Part shown: one piece after another, positions 12,564-24,787 of the stretch
Position numbering within the stretch: the stretch's first letter is position 1
How the letters are laid out: each line of letters opens with the position of its first letter
From: Hydnum rufescens UP504
Lineage: Eukaryota > Basidiomycota > Agaricomycetes > Cantharellales > Hydnaceae
Length of the DNA stretch: 64,000 bases
Direction: 5' to 3'
NCBI GenBank assembly: GCA_014904985.1
Contig: MU129124.1
Coordinates: 30,589 to 94,588 of the forward strand
The notes under the pieces: generated by a model
Databases searched by the model: none
Told to the model about the DNA's origin: nothing
The model's input: the letters and a program-made list of their open reading frames with translations, nothing else
Made by a program: the position numbers and the translations under genes

Positions 12564-15411
12564 GTCCGGGCTCGGTAAGTTCCGGCAGTGAAGTGATTGG
12601 TAATCAACACTGGCGTTCCTCACACCTCGATAAGCTCGTTCCCCTCGACGCTCATGAATCTGATTTCACAATAGTGAAGGCTGGTGGATGCTACGAATCA
12701 GATTCGTCGTGAAAGTATAGGAAGTTTCAATACCCCAACCACCCCACGAACCTATGATCCGGTGGAGATGGGTTCCTAGGCGATAAATCCTGGCACGCCG
12801 GTGGCGATGATAGCTATGGGCTAAATTTAGCTCATCTCAGTTCCTGTTGGCACATGCCCTTTTTGGCGTTGCATGGTAGTTGTCATACTTGTGCCTTGTG
12901 TCGCTAGCAGGCGCCACTCCTTGCTTGGCTCACGTAGGCACCTGTATGAAGTCGCCCTTGTGTCTATGGCCGCTCATTTTCTTTCAATTATCTTACGACA
13001 TCCACACTCGGGTGACTCTTCTTGTCCTCGAAGTGATCTTCGCATACTTGTGCAGGAACGGCTTTCCCTTTGTATGTCCCTTTTAGCCAGGAATTGCATC
13101 ATTTTCCAGAGCGAAAGAGTGCCGCTGTGCCTGTTCCGCTTTATTCCAACCTGGTTCATCGCAATATAGAAACATTCCAACCGTTGTCTGTTGGGGTCCA
13201 TCAGAATCCCTGGTTCAATGAATTTGACTCGGGCCCAAGTGTACTCTCCCCTATACGAATTTTGGTTTGTTGTCAGGTTGTTCTGCGTAGAAAACCCTCT
13301 TTGCATCACATTATTTGATCCCTCTCGATCTCGAGACCTGATTCTAACAATGATATCGAAGATGAAGTCATTCACTTCTTCTCCCACCGGCACCCTTCAC
13401 CGTTGGCGATTGAGAGTTTGATAGTCTTTTGCGTTGCGCATGACATTGAGAATTATTTTTGTGACCTCTATCAACAGTCGAATAACAGCTGAAAACCTTT
13501 TGGAATCTGCAGTAATTGAGACTTTCGAGCTTGGTTTCCCTCAATTTCTGGCTCCCTCGAATAGGCATCGTCATGATCCACTGTCGTCGTCGTCGGGAGT
13601 CATTTAATATTCATTTCATAATTATAGTGGCTAGGTGTGGCAGCTTGTCGCCCTGAAACCCCTTTAGGTTGATATCGAAGACAAAGGGGTCTCAAGTTAA
13701 GCAATCGGCGGCGTACATGAACGTAGCAGGTACTATATATAAACAAAGGCGCTTTTTTCTCCCTCTCCATCCAACCCCCAAGTGCAAGTACTCGACGAAG
13801 GCAGCCAAGGCGAACATAATCATATGCTGTGCCTTCACTACTCCGTGAATGGCGGACTTTTTTGCAGCCATAATCTATATGATATAAGACCCCCGTGACC
13901 TCGGAGGGCACATGAAGTACGAGAATGTTGGGATGCGTACGTTATTTCGCCGGACCGGATGCCATCCGTCCGACTGAAGAAATTTTCAAATTCTGGCGAA
14001 TCAAACTGGCTTGGAGAATGCACACGTATACGAAAATGCCTTTCTTTCCTGCCTAGCCACCATATGTCCCATCTGATCAGACCACAAGGCCATTTATCCT
14101 CAAGCGGTCCCAATATTGCTTGAAGGCCAATCAACAACTGCACCCGGCGATCTTGTAGAATCCGTTATTTTTTCCCACCTCATATCGCGCTTCTGTGGAC
14201 TCTGCTTGTGAAAAAGAAAGCCGCATGAGGCTGTCATATTGCATTCTGTAGTCCCAATTTATCCGAGTTAGAGAGAAAAAAGAGAAAACTCAAGACATGA
14301 CCTCGACTCAATTCGTGAGCCAGTACTAGTTGTGGCAACACTACCAGCCATGAAAAATCTATGCTTCATTCAGCACAGTAGAAATAAGCTGCCACAGTAG
14401 ATAGGAGTAATTCTAGAAGTCTTTGACACGCCTAAACTGGGAGTTGCCGAGAAGTTCATCTTCTGTGTGTGGTGTCTCGTAATGATCTTCATATTGCACT
14501 CTGATCAAGAAGGTGGCCATTATCTGTCTCTTTCCGGTTCCTTGATAATAGTTCGTGTGATCCAGATGTCGTAGCATCTGTTATGAGAGCTCCACGAGAG
14601 GCACACGATACCATAACGAGCCGTCTGGGGACAACCAGGAAATACACATGAATAATCCCATATCAAGCCTGTCAGATGCGAGAGGAGGCAACTCCCTTCA
14701 GATGGGGAAATTGTTGAAATCTCGCGGTGGGGCTGACTCACAATTTACACGCAGAGGTCAACCCCTGGGATGAGCGGGGCTCCAAAGAGTTCACTGGACC
14801 CAGGAATATACACAGAAGTCTGACGATAATTTTCCTGAGATCCGTCAATGATCCAGTTGGTAAGACACTCTAATTGGACGTACAATTCCGTTCTGGTTTT
14901 CTTCTGGCAGAAAGCATTGGCCGGATCGCGTAATTTCCCTGAGTTGCTAATTACAATATCTGAGGAACAGGACGGAAACGGTGGCCTGCGATTGGATGCG
15001 ATCCGTTCATTTGCAGGTGCACGAGAGTCATGTGAAAGGTGTTTGGGGATATATTGACAAGGCAGTTTAGGCTTGGATGAGCGTGGACGAGTCCCAAGGG
15101 CAGAGTTGGGGCTCCCCATTGCATTTCATGCACGGATATTCATCTACGTACAGTATATAACAAAAGAAGGAAATACATGGGAAAATGCGGAAGGTGAAAA
15201 TCGGCGTCAGCCGCTGCCATTTTTGAGAAGAAAGAAAACATGGACTCGGCAAGATTTTCCAAAGAGAATGAGACAAACAGGTTGTCGGATGCTACGCCCC
15301 AGAAAGGTGGATTTTTTTGATGAGGAGTACCGGGCCCACAAGAGCCAGTTGGGGGAACTGCTGGGAAGAATCCATTTCATTTTTTCAGGGTCCCACACCC
15401 CAAAGCTTTCT
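12564..15411. other. Intergenic region, no supported gene
   Basis: About 2.8 kb separate the ETF alpha start (minus strand) from the desaturase (plus strand), so it holds two divergent promoters. Open frames here (the longest is 139 codons, 12,974-13,393 minus) lack recognisable motifs and credible splice partners. I see no repeat or RNA gene. Confidence 0.5.
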
Positions 15412-15417
15412 TATAAA
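15412..15417 (+). promoter_or_regulatory. TATA box of the delta-12 desaturase gene
   Basis: A TATAAA lies 57 nt before the ATG at 15,474, followed by a pyrimidine-rich leader (TTCCTTCCCAGCTCCCC), the usual layout of strongly expressed basidiomycete genes. Confidence 0.6.
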
Positions 15418-15473
15418 GCGGCAATCCCCCGTCAGTCCTTCCTTCCCAGCTCCCCTCTTTCTCCCTTCCCATC

Positions 15474-17200
15474 ATGTCTTCCACGCTCAGGAAGCGCGCA
15501 AACGGCTCTTCGCCATCGTCTGACGGGTTCGACACTGTCGAACTCGAACAGTTCGTCGTTCCTAATCTCACGGTCAAGGATCTCTTGAGTGTGATCCCGT
15601 TCGTTCTCCTTTCTTTTTTCTGCTTCAACGCGTCTAATGTGCCTTCACGCAGATCGCATTGTTTCGAACGCAGTGCACTCCACTCGTCCCTGTACATTCT
15701 GATGGATCTCATCGTCATTGCTGCCCTCGTCGTTGGGTTCCGGGCTGCAGATCCTTATATCTCCCCGAAATACGTCAGCTTGCCTCATCCGGCGCTCTAC
15801 CGACTGGCGCGGTTCTGTCTTTGGACGTTGTACGGTTTTATGACGGGTCTTCCGGCTACTGGTCTATGGGTCGTTGCCCATGAATGTGGGCATCAAGCGT
15901 TCTCCCCAAGCAAAACCATAAACAACTCAGTCGGATGGGTCCTTCACTCTGCGTAAGTGCATTCTCTGTTCCATCCTTCGTGTACTTATCATTTGCCGTA
16001 GTCTTGGTGTTCCGTACCACTCCTGGCGCATTTCGGTAAATATATTTATTTGCCCCTATTGTGTGCATCTTTCTTATACTATTGTGCTACAGCATGCCAA
16101 ACACCACGCACACACCGGGCATCTGACAGAGGACCAAGTGTTTGTTCCCAAGACCCGCTCCAACTACCCGGCTGCCCTCCCAGCGTTTGATTCTAAGCGC
16201 GAGGACGTCAATGGATCCAGGGTGCACACCAGCGTTCAAAATGAGCTCCGGGAAGCCTTCGGTGATTCCCCCATCTCCGCCGTTGCTTGGAGTGTGGCAC
16301 AACTCCTTTTGGGGTGGCCTCTGTATTTGATCCTGAACTCGAGTGGGCAGAAGTGGTACCCGGTAGGAACCAACCGTAAGTGGACGGGATTTTTTATTCC
16401 GTGCCTGTCGGAATCTAATCCACTTCCAGACTTCAACCCCTTGGCTAGGTCCCTGTACAAGCCCGCGGAAATGAGCCAGGTCCTTGTCTCCGACCTCGGG
16501 ATTGTTCTTTGGCTATGTGCTCTGTATACATGGGTCCAAAATTACGGATGGAACCATATGCTGGGGTACTACTTCGTGCCCTATCTTTGGGTCAATCAGT
16601 ACGTACTATAGCTGAGACTACTCTTTGACCCGTCGAGTAACGCCATTCCTGTAGTTGGCTGGTGATGATCACATTCTTGCAGCACACTGATCCTCTTCTT
16701 CCTCACTACCGCCCTGCCGCCTTTACCTTCCCCCGTGGGGCTCTCACCACTATGGACCGTAATTTGATGGGTGGTCCTGGTGTCGTCGGTTCCATCATGG
16801 GCTGGTTCGGTCAGACCCTCACTCATGGTATTTCCGAGACCCACGTGGCCCATCACATCTCATCGAAGATCCCCCATTACAATGCTTGGGAAGCTAGTGC
16901 AGCGATCAAGAAGCGGATTGCCCAGGATGGGATCTACCTGGATGGTCCCGGGGGCACATGGGGTGAAGTTGTTCGGATCATGCGGGAATGCAAGGTCAGC
17001 TGCCTTCTCTTAATCTCGGGATCTCTTCTCCCCGGATTCTCATATCGGTACCCCTTTGGCTGCGATAGTTCGTTGAGGATGAGGGCGATGTTGTTTTCTA
17101 TAAAAACGCGAGGGGCTTCGCGAAACGGGTTGCCGTCTTTCAAGAAGGTACCTCTGCGTCTGATTCTGGCATCGATGTGGACGACGACAAGAAGTTGTAG
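15474..17200 (+). CDS. Delta-12 fatty acid desaturase (oleate to linoleate)
   Basis: This is a membrane-bound ER desaturase that introduces the delta-12 double bond into oleoyl chains. Seven exons can be read: 15474-15598, 15653-15952, 16002-16035, 16093-16375, 16430-16598, 16655-16994, 17069-17200. They total 1,383 nt, an intact 460-residue protein, the usual length. The three di-iron histidine boxes are present: HECGH in exon 2, HAKHH across the third intron boundary, and HVAHH in exon 6. Family signatures are IPSHCFERS near residue 40, YFVPYLWVNHWLVMITFLQHTDP, and NLMGGPGVVGSIMGWF. Hydrophobic segments around LYILMDLIVIAALVVGF and LWTLYGFMTGLPATGLWV fit transmembrane helices. All six introns are short with GT-AG ends, and the frame is unbroken. 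A gene symbol such as FAD2 or odeA would be reasonable but cannot be fixed by eye. Confidence 0.93.
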
Positions 17201-18455
17201 TTGAATTTAGTTAGATGACGCTCTCTCTGCCTGATTCATCCGATAGATTGTGGATAAACAAGGGCTTGCTGCATCTCTCTCTTTTTTTTCCACATGTATA
17301 GAAATCATATTTTCTCGCTGCCTTTGGCTATAGGGCGGAGTGTTTGCATTATATTTTTCCCACTTTTTTGGCACCTCGTGCGTTGGTGTCCCACGGGGGT
17401 ATTTGTTTGTATGATCATTGACTGCTGCGGGGTGTACTTGTTTTTTTCCTCAATCCATCGTGAAAGTACAATTCTAAGCCGCATCCACGTCCACGTGCAT
17501 AAAGTTCATCATAGTACATAGAGCGCTTACGAAAAAGGGGGCGGTAGTGGTTTGGGGATTGTTCAGGGTTCCTGCTCACAAGATCTCCCCCTATCTCCCC
17601 TTGCCCAAGAAAGTATACTGAAGATATATCCGTTCGTTTCGGGTACCCCTTGATCTGGTCTGGCCGTTGCCACGACTCGGGCTTCGAGTCGCCTTGAGTC
17701 ATGGGGCGGAGCCATTGTCTGATTACAAATCACTCACCACCCCACTTCTTCGGCGGCTTTTCGATATTATTATTATTATTATCAGGATGCCTTCAACGTC
17801 ATCATCATGACAGCGGCCAGGTGGCTTCTTAAACACCCAAAAGGGAAAAGTGGTGGGAAGATGGAAGCAGTGACATTGGGTTGGGTTTGATGTTGGCACA
17901 TGGAACAGCCACCGGGAGTTTTTCCGCATATTTTCATGGGGAGCAGAGCCACCCAAAATGGGTGTTTTTTTGCGTGTACGGGGTGGCACCGTGAATGTGA
18001 GGGGGTGGGTGCTGTGCAAAGTCATGCCGGGTGAACTTGACTAGACTGTGGCTACTGCGAAGATTTTGACTGCTTCAGTTTTATGAAGCGGGGTCTGGAC
18101 CCTTATGCCCGTTGTGGTTGTAGTACGTACTGTACTATAACTGTAATTACAAACAAATAGGCTCTCTAGCTTCTCGCGACCGGATCAATTCAATTCAATT
18201 GCCTTCCACAAAATGGCTCTCGGTAGCCTGAGCCTCGTGGAGGCTGCTCGGTTCGCTCTCTGCTCGGGTAGCTGCTGTAAATGAGATCAGTCTTTCTCAT
18301 GGTACTTCGTGTCTCTGCTTCCCTGAATAACTGCGAAGAGAAGGGCCCGGCACTAAATACAGCATGTCACTGTCAGCGCCAATCAGGATGCGCATGACAG
18401 CCTTTGACAGAGTGTACATAAAATAGTTAGTCATACGACACGGGTACTGCACATG
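17201..18455. other. Intergenic region with a TTA microsatellite
   Basis: This is the 3' flank of the desaturase and promoter of the carboxypeptidase. It contains a (TAT)n tract at 17,765-17,782 and a T-rich segment at about 17,282. I see no gene. Confidence 0.5.
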
Positions 18456-18461
18456 TATAAA
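18456..18461 (+). promoter_or_regulatory. TATA box of the carboxypeptidase gene
   Basis: TATAAA, followed by an A-rich run, lies 46 nt before the ATG at 18,507 and is followed by a CT-rich leader. Confidence 0.5.
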
Positions 18462-18506
18462 AATAAAAACGTCTCCATCCTTCGTCTCCTGCTTCTCATT
18501 CGCAGA

Positions 18507-21437
18507 ATGAAGAGCGCAGTTTTGGCATGCGCGAGTTTTCTGTTGGCTCTAGCTGCCTCGGTGACCGCCCATCGATCTCCTCATGATTTCGCGGCCATGG
18601 CTAGGCAGCGCCGCGAACAAGCACGCGTCCAAGAGCGAGACACGCGCTCGAACATCCGTACAGAGAGCACTCCAGCGAAATTCACCTTCTCCCATCCGAA
18701 AGCGAAAGGTGCGAATGCCAACCCGCTGACAGCCAGTGGTTCTGTTCATGCGTGGGGGACGTCGCCGCTTATCCTAAACCCGCGCGTGTTTTCCATTTTC
18801 GTTCAGACTATTGGGTGAATGGAAAGACTATTCCCGATGTGGATTTCGATGTCGGCGACTCGTGGAGTGGTGAGTGATCCGGCAACCCCTGCGCTCGCTC
18901 GCCCACTCGCGTCGTGATGAACAACAGTGCTGACGATTCACAAGGTCTCATGCCTATCTCTGGAGCGAAGAACGAGACGCGGAAACTCTTCTTCTGGTTT
19001 TTCCCGGCTAAGCACATCAAGCACATCAACGATCTTGTGTGCGTTTTCCGCACGCCTCGAGTCCCTTGCGAATCATGAAGATCTCTGATGATCTCGAGCA
19101 GGTTCTGGACAAATGGAGGTCCTGGATGCTCGTCTCTCGAAGGATTTCTTCAAGAAAACGGTTCGTGACTGTGTACGGAATGGACTCGGGAGGCATGTAA
19201 TGACCAGAGGATATTACAGGACCTTTCACATGGTTTGTCACCAAAGTAGAGCTGAATTGAGCTGAATTGTCTGATGCTGAGCATTGCTTTTGGGTCATAT
19301 AAAGGCCTTCGGGAACGGCGAAGCCTATCCCTAATCAGTGGAGTTGGACAAATCTGGTTCGTTCATGAATGTCACCCAATTCCTGCTCTGCGATTCACGT
19401 CTTCTTTCTTAGACGAGCATGCTGTCAGTGGTCATCTTCTCTGAACGTAACGCAATCTCAATTCATCCGATAGATGGGTAGAACAGCCAGTAGGCACCGG
19501 TTTCTCCCAGGGGGTCCCCAATATCTCGTGGGTGGTTTTTGACCTTTATTATCCCAAAAAATACTAAGATTAGACTGATAATAGAAATGACGATGAGCTC
19601 GCGGCTCAAGTGGCTGGATTCCTCGTCCAGTTCCTCGAGGTATTCCACGAATTGAAACACAAGAATTTCTACGTGTCCGGGGAATCCTATGGTGCGAATC
19701 GTCTCCTCCAAGTCCCTTTTTGGCGTCAGCAGCCAACTGTCTTGAACAGCTGGGTATTATGTCCCATATATCGCCAATTACCTGTACGAGCATCCAGGAC
19801 TGGTACCGTTGAATGTGAAGGGCATCTGGATCACAGACCCTTCACTGTCCTGGGCCCTGGTTCAGCAGTACATAGTGGCATTACCGATGGTCCAGAAGTT
19901 TCCCCACGTGTTCGCCCTCAACAGTTCATTTGTGGCGAGCCTGCAGAAGCGATCGGATGCATGTGGCTACACAGGCTATTCTGCGAAATATGCGACGTAC
20001 CCGCCAGCAAAGGACCGTTCCCTCTACCGACCCAGGCGTTCATTGGAGTTCCAAACAACATTACGGAGGAGTGCGCGCTGTTTGACGACATTTACTACGC
20101 CGAATTTTTGGTTAACCCGAATTTTAACATTTATCGTATTTTGGACGTGTGGCCTGTACTCTGGGTGCGTTTTCGTTCGCGTTGCTTCAGTACTTGGTGT
20201 GGCTTCTGTTGATGTGCGTGTAGGATGTTCTTGGTTTCCCGGGATCATTCTTGAACTCCCAGGTATGAAATCCGTCGTGAACGGGTCGTGGACTGTTCTC
20301 CGTCTTGTCACTGAAAGTGCCCTTGTTCTTCTAGTCCCCAATTTATTTCGCTCGTCGAGACGTGCAGGATGCCATCCACGCGCCTCACATCGATTGGACT
20401 GTGTGCTCTAACAACGTATGGACCGCTTCTTTCTTGACCACCACGCACCTTTTTCCTTCTCTCCCCTCGCATCAATCTGGAATTTATTCAACTGATTCCG
20501 TATTTGATCGCGCGCATTCTGTAGCCGGTGTATGTCGGCGATGGGGACACGTCTCTTGGATCGTCATTGAGTGTGCTGCCAAATGTGATCGAGAAGAGTG
20601 CGCGCACGGTGATCATGCACGGGGGTGTTGACTTTGTTCTTATTGCAGAGGGGACCAGGTGTGTTCTTATCTTTTTCCGTCCTCTTTGGCCTTAGTGGAG
20701 GGGCTGATGGGTTAATTGTCCAGAATCGCAATCCAGTATGTCCACGCATTCTTTTTGTTGTCAGAGGCAGTTGACTGATTGATACGCTGATGTCGGGAAC
20801 GTTTTCAGGAACATGACTTGTGAGTGTTGCAGTGGTTGTTAAAGCCGTGAGACGGGTGGCTGACGTTGAATGAATGAATGATGTCTGCTGTTGTCAGGGG
20901 GAGGCGCGCAGGGCTTCCAGAAGCCCATCGAGCCTGAGTCATTCTCGATCAACGGTTTCGGTATTCTGGGAACAGCGCATCAGGAGAGAAGTACGTGTTA
21001 TCTGTTGATGATTCTTCCAGCCGATTGCTTTTTTGTCTGATCACGCGTATTTATTTTCCATTGTGTAGATCGTGCGTAGTTACCTCTTACTTCCCACAGG
21101 AGTTATGTGTGTTTCGCAGGTCGCTGACCTTGACTTCTTGCCTTACAGTCACATACGTCGAGGTAAATCTTGCAGGCCACATGATGCCCGTACGTCGTTT
21201 TGCTTTTTTTGCACTCTACCCTCTCAAGATCGAGAATGATGTCTAAATAAACTGACTGACTGACCGCGCGATTGGGGGTGTTCGTATTTTTTCACCTCAT
21301 ATATATAGGAATACGCACCTTGGGCGGCGTACAAGACCTTGTGGTACCTCCTCGGACGGGGACCGCTCGATTCCACGGAGATCGACGCCTCCCTCTATCC
21401 GAACAACTTTGAGCTGACCGGGTCGTGGTCTCCTTGA
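18507..21437 (+). CDS. Secreted serine carboxypeptidase, peptidase family S10 (one apparent frame break)
   Basis: This enzyme removes C-terminal residues from peptides in the secretory route or outside the cell. MKSAVLACASFLLALAASV is a clear signal peptide, followed by a basic coiled propeptide-like stretch. After several short introns the S10 core follows in order: DFDVGDSWSGLMPISG, KNETRKLFFWFFPA, WTNGGPGCSSLEGFLQENG, WSWTNL, VEQPVGTGFS, the nucleophile serine in VSGESYAGYYVPYIANYL, NITEECALFDD, HAPHIDWTVCSNN, the aspartate region VIMHGGVDFVLIAEG, and the histidine in VEVNLAGHMMP, ending at LTGSWSP. The triad (S, D, H) is therefore complete. Introns around 19,360-19,410, 19,428-19,470, 19,530-19,585 and 19,692-19,750 fit the phase. 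One break remains near 20,005, where TYPP and SKGPFPLPTQAF are in adjacent frames without an intron. It could be a sequencing indel. KEX1-like and secreted acid carboxypeptidases both remain possible. Confidence 0.88.
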
Positions 21438-23535
21438 TAATATCTTTGCGTGCTTGCTTCCTTGCTTGCGGAAGATCTAATATAATCTGTACATGTCTAA
21501 GTTCAAATTACCAAAAAAAAAACTTGTACTGTATGTCCTGTATGTACACTTGGACGTGCACCCGGCGCTCAATTGTGTTCCCGAGTTGAACCTGGAAACT
21601 CTGGGTGAAGAATATGTGTGGCCGCAATCATGCATGCAAACGAGAGCTGAAAAGTAATTCAGCCTGACGTCAACATTGTAAAGATTTCACATTTCATCTT
21701 GTCCGTCATGTATGTGATTGACAAAGTGGTTCAAGCCCGACTCTTATGTTTACATAAGAGTGACTTGAAGTGTGGCTGTGAAATTCCCATATTTAGTATT
21801 CTTGTCCATGGCAGTGCAACTTCGACTCCATCCATATTTCGGAGTGAATCCACGGCATGAAGAAGAAACGGAAACTGGAATCCACTTTCATGCGTGATGC
21901 GCCTTTAACAACCATTGAGAGGCTATGTTGCGTCGGCCTCGTTCTCGACTTTCATATGTATCACTGCCATCATAATTCGCAGCTCGGAAAGGTAAGTCAC
22001 ATGATTTATTGTTCAACCTAGAAAGACCTAGGTCTGCTTCTAACTTTTCTTAGTCGGCATTTAGTGGTCATGGGTTCCGATGCCGTGGGAATATTTGACA
22101 TCCTTTTCTTGTCTTGTTCTTCTCTACATCCGATATGAGGAATTTACATACTTAAATGTGAGTGCCAATCATCATCAGACCTGGCAAACCAAGCGTTCGC
22201 TTCGTGACATTCTTTTTGGATAGTAAGTGCAAGACTGTAGATGATTTGCATGATGCACATTCAGATTATATTATGTTTGACATTCATGTGGAGGAGCACA
22301 TAGATATGGATTATACTAACCAACTGCAGTGAGTTGGTCTCTACAGACTGTCTGTCAATATTATCTCTGATCTTGGACCTGTGGATGTGGAATAGGATGT
22401 GGAATATATATTTGACCTGACCCTTGAAGTGTGCAGAAGCATTTCACATGTTTCAGCAGGCACAAAACTGTGTGACTCAAGTGCAATCTCTTCCTCTTCT
22501 TTCTCTTTCTCATACTTCATTTATGTGAGCCAGTTCTCAACATGTATACCACAGTCATAGACTGTCCCCCTGGGGTAAGTGTTTAATGCAAATTGTCTTC
22601 ATAATTCATGCTTTATTTACCCACTACTTCCTGTAGGTGACACCTGGTCAATTGGTTGATTCCTAACACATGACACTGTGAGCCCCTCTTTCCATCTTCA
22701 ATATCTTCTGCCAATGTATTTAGAATATGTGAGCAAAAGATATGCTTGTTCTGAGTGGAACTCCTTCGTCCTGAGATACAGTACCACGTCCAGGATCAGT
22801 TAGAATTCTGCATTTTGTCTGGTCTGAATTTCTCTTCGTCGGGGTCAGTATCATGATCTGAGGCTAGATTTATTCACGGGTATTTTGTGGATGGCCAACT
22901 AGAACCGGGGGGGGGGGGAGGTAGCGCCCAGCCGTACACTTTGGTTGTTTGTTGGCACTGATGTCATCCACGGCCAGGGTTGTGGCACTCAATGTCACAT
23001 CTTGGTCGGTTCCATGACCGGTGAACCAATTGCTGAGATTGGTGTTGATTCCCCCACAGTTATTGAAATATTGGTATATTTTCTTAGGTCACGACGGTGC
23101 ACTATGGAGCAAGGCGGTGCCTTGGTCTACTAGCAGCACACTAGAACGGTAAAAAATCTGACTCTAGGTTTTGGACGCATTTTACAGTAAACCCAGTGAA
23201 AAAGGATGTTTAAACCCGGGATACCGTGGGGCTCAGAGGGGTCCTTCCTCTACTAATATATTAGTAATACGTTGTTGTACAATATTAATATATCAGGGTC
23301 CTATACAGACTCTATTTTCAGATCTGTCTCACTATTTTAGGTTGACCCCGCCACGACAACCCAACTGACGAAGAATTGAGCGAGGCTACTGCCTCTTTGG
23401 AAGTTCAAGGCGGTCCTATCATCCTGTAGGCTCCCTAGTCTCGGCTGGCAACTATCCACTAAAATTTGAGCCCCAATGTTGAGTGCAATTGGGAAGTTCC
23501 CCAGCGTGGTGGGATATTTTCTCTGAACTGTACAG
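21438..23535. other. Intergenic region, includes a small CpG-depleted relic
   Basis: I find no gene. From about 22,205 to 22,760 CpG is nearly absent for roughly 550 bases, as in the larger block at 5.5-10.96 kb, so a shorter decayed repeat is likely. A 12-base G run sits at 22,907-22,918. Around 23,255-23,300 there are palindromic ACTAATATATTAGT-type sequences. Confidence 0.45.
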
Positions 23536-23541
23536 TATAAA
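23536..23541 (+). promoter_or_regulatory. TATA box of the secreted DUF3472-like gene
   Basis: TATAAA lies 71 nt upstream of the ATG at 23,612, the only ATG followed by a signal peptide in this frame. Confidence 0.5.
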
Positions 23542-23611
23542 GGTGAGGGCCTTTCGAAGAAATTGTCTCCATCTTGTCCCTCCTACGACTGATCGTACAA
23601 ATATCACCCAC

Positions 23612-24334
23612 ATGAAGACCTCTCTTTTCTTCGCCGCCGGGGTATTGCTTCTGCCCACATTGACTACTGCAGTCGTTGATATATCTTGGAACGTTTCCAA
23701 TGTACCTGCCTCAGGCCTTACACACATAGGATTCCCCTTCTCTATCGCGAAGGCCCCCCACGAAATCGGCTACTTCTTTCTCCAACAATTCACTTTCGTT
23801 AACGACGAGCCTCATATCAGCGGCCAGATTGGTCTCCAGCCGCGACCCGACTCGAGCAAGAACGGCTTCACCATTGGTGCGGTCTTCTCCAGTTATATCC
23901 CAGACGCAACCACCAACGACACAAACTGTCACATCGGTGCTCGTGGAGGGGCAGGTGTGACCTGCAGCGTGGACTTCTTGGGCTGGTACGATGCCGGCTA
24001 CACCCTTCACGTTTATAAGGCCCGAGGCACGATGTGGACTGCCACCGTTGTCAATAACAAAACTGACCTCGAGACGCACGTCGGTTCGTATACGCTCCCA
24101 TCTGACAAGGGGGGTATTGCCGGGAGCCAGCAAGGTTTCGTGGAGTATACTCCGTGGGATCCGGGGTCGCCTACGTATACTTCGGTGACGTTTGAAACAC
24201 CGGTGACGGTCACACCAGGTTCGGAAGGGAGTTTGGGAGATGCTCGTGAGTATGGGGTTGCGAGGGGCAGGTTAACTTTCAGAGTAAGAGGACTTCAGAA
24301 GGGGTTAAAGTCAGCGTTGGGTTCAAACAAATGA
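23612..24334 (+). CDS. Secreted protein, DUF3472-like
   Basis: This is an intronless frame of 240 codons. I chose the ATG at 23,612 because it opens the signal peptide MKTSLFFAAGVLLLPTLTTA, while the upstream extension of the frame has no ATG-linked signal. The mature part contains FVNDEPHISGQIGLQPRPDS, TIGAVFSSYIPD, a Gly/Cys segment HIGARGGAGVTCSVDFLGWY and EYTPWDPGSPTYTSVTFETP. The pattern 'GYIGLQ...F(S)' followed by a compact beta-rich body resembles the DUF3472 family of extracellular proteins; this assignment is by eye. Two NxT sites suggest N-glycosylation. It has no catalytic motif that I can name. The role is unknown; cell-wall or carbohydrate association would be a guess. Confidence 0.7.
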   Translation: MKTSLFFAAGVLLLPTLTTAVVDISWNVSNVPASGLTHIGFPFSIAKAPHEIGYFFLQQFTFVNDEPHISGQIGLQPRPDSSKNGFTIGAVFSSYIPDATTNDTNCHIGARGGAGVTCSVDFLGWYDAGYTLHVYKARGTMWTATVVNNKTDLETHVGSYTLPSDKGGIAGSQQGFVEYTPWDPGSPTYTSVTFETPVTVTPGSEGSLGDAREYGVARGRLTFRVRGLQKGLKSALGSNK

Positions 24335-24787
24335 TGTCTCTCTGAGTGTTATGCATGTCGAAATCGAATTAATCCATTACTATCGTTTTGTCTTCTATAT
24401 AGACGTCTACCAGACGCATGGGCGTAAAAACAGGAAACTAAGCGAAACAAGGCCTTGCGGGCTCAAAGCCTCACCCCAATGGTCTAGGTTGTATTTAATC
24501 GATCCCTTCAACCTGCTGGAGCTTGTGTATCATGGGAGTGATCGACTTCACGACATTCCGTTGATCTCACCTCGTCATTGTAGGACAAGACGGCAATATT
24601 TTTCAAACACCTAGCCCAAAAGAAGGCAACCAACGATGCGAGGGTAAACAACCTAAGGATCTGTAGGGACCGAAGGGGGAAGGACTCGTATTATATATAT
24701 CACCGTCTGTGTAGTGGCTCAGAATTGACGAAACCGTAGACACTGTCTAGGATCCTCCCGCAAGAGAGAAAAACGCGCTCGCATTGA

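Noticed and set aside
12974..13393. 139-codon minus-strand frame
   Set aside because: It has no recognisable domain, and several overlapping frames on the other strand are of comparable length.
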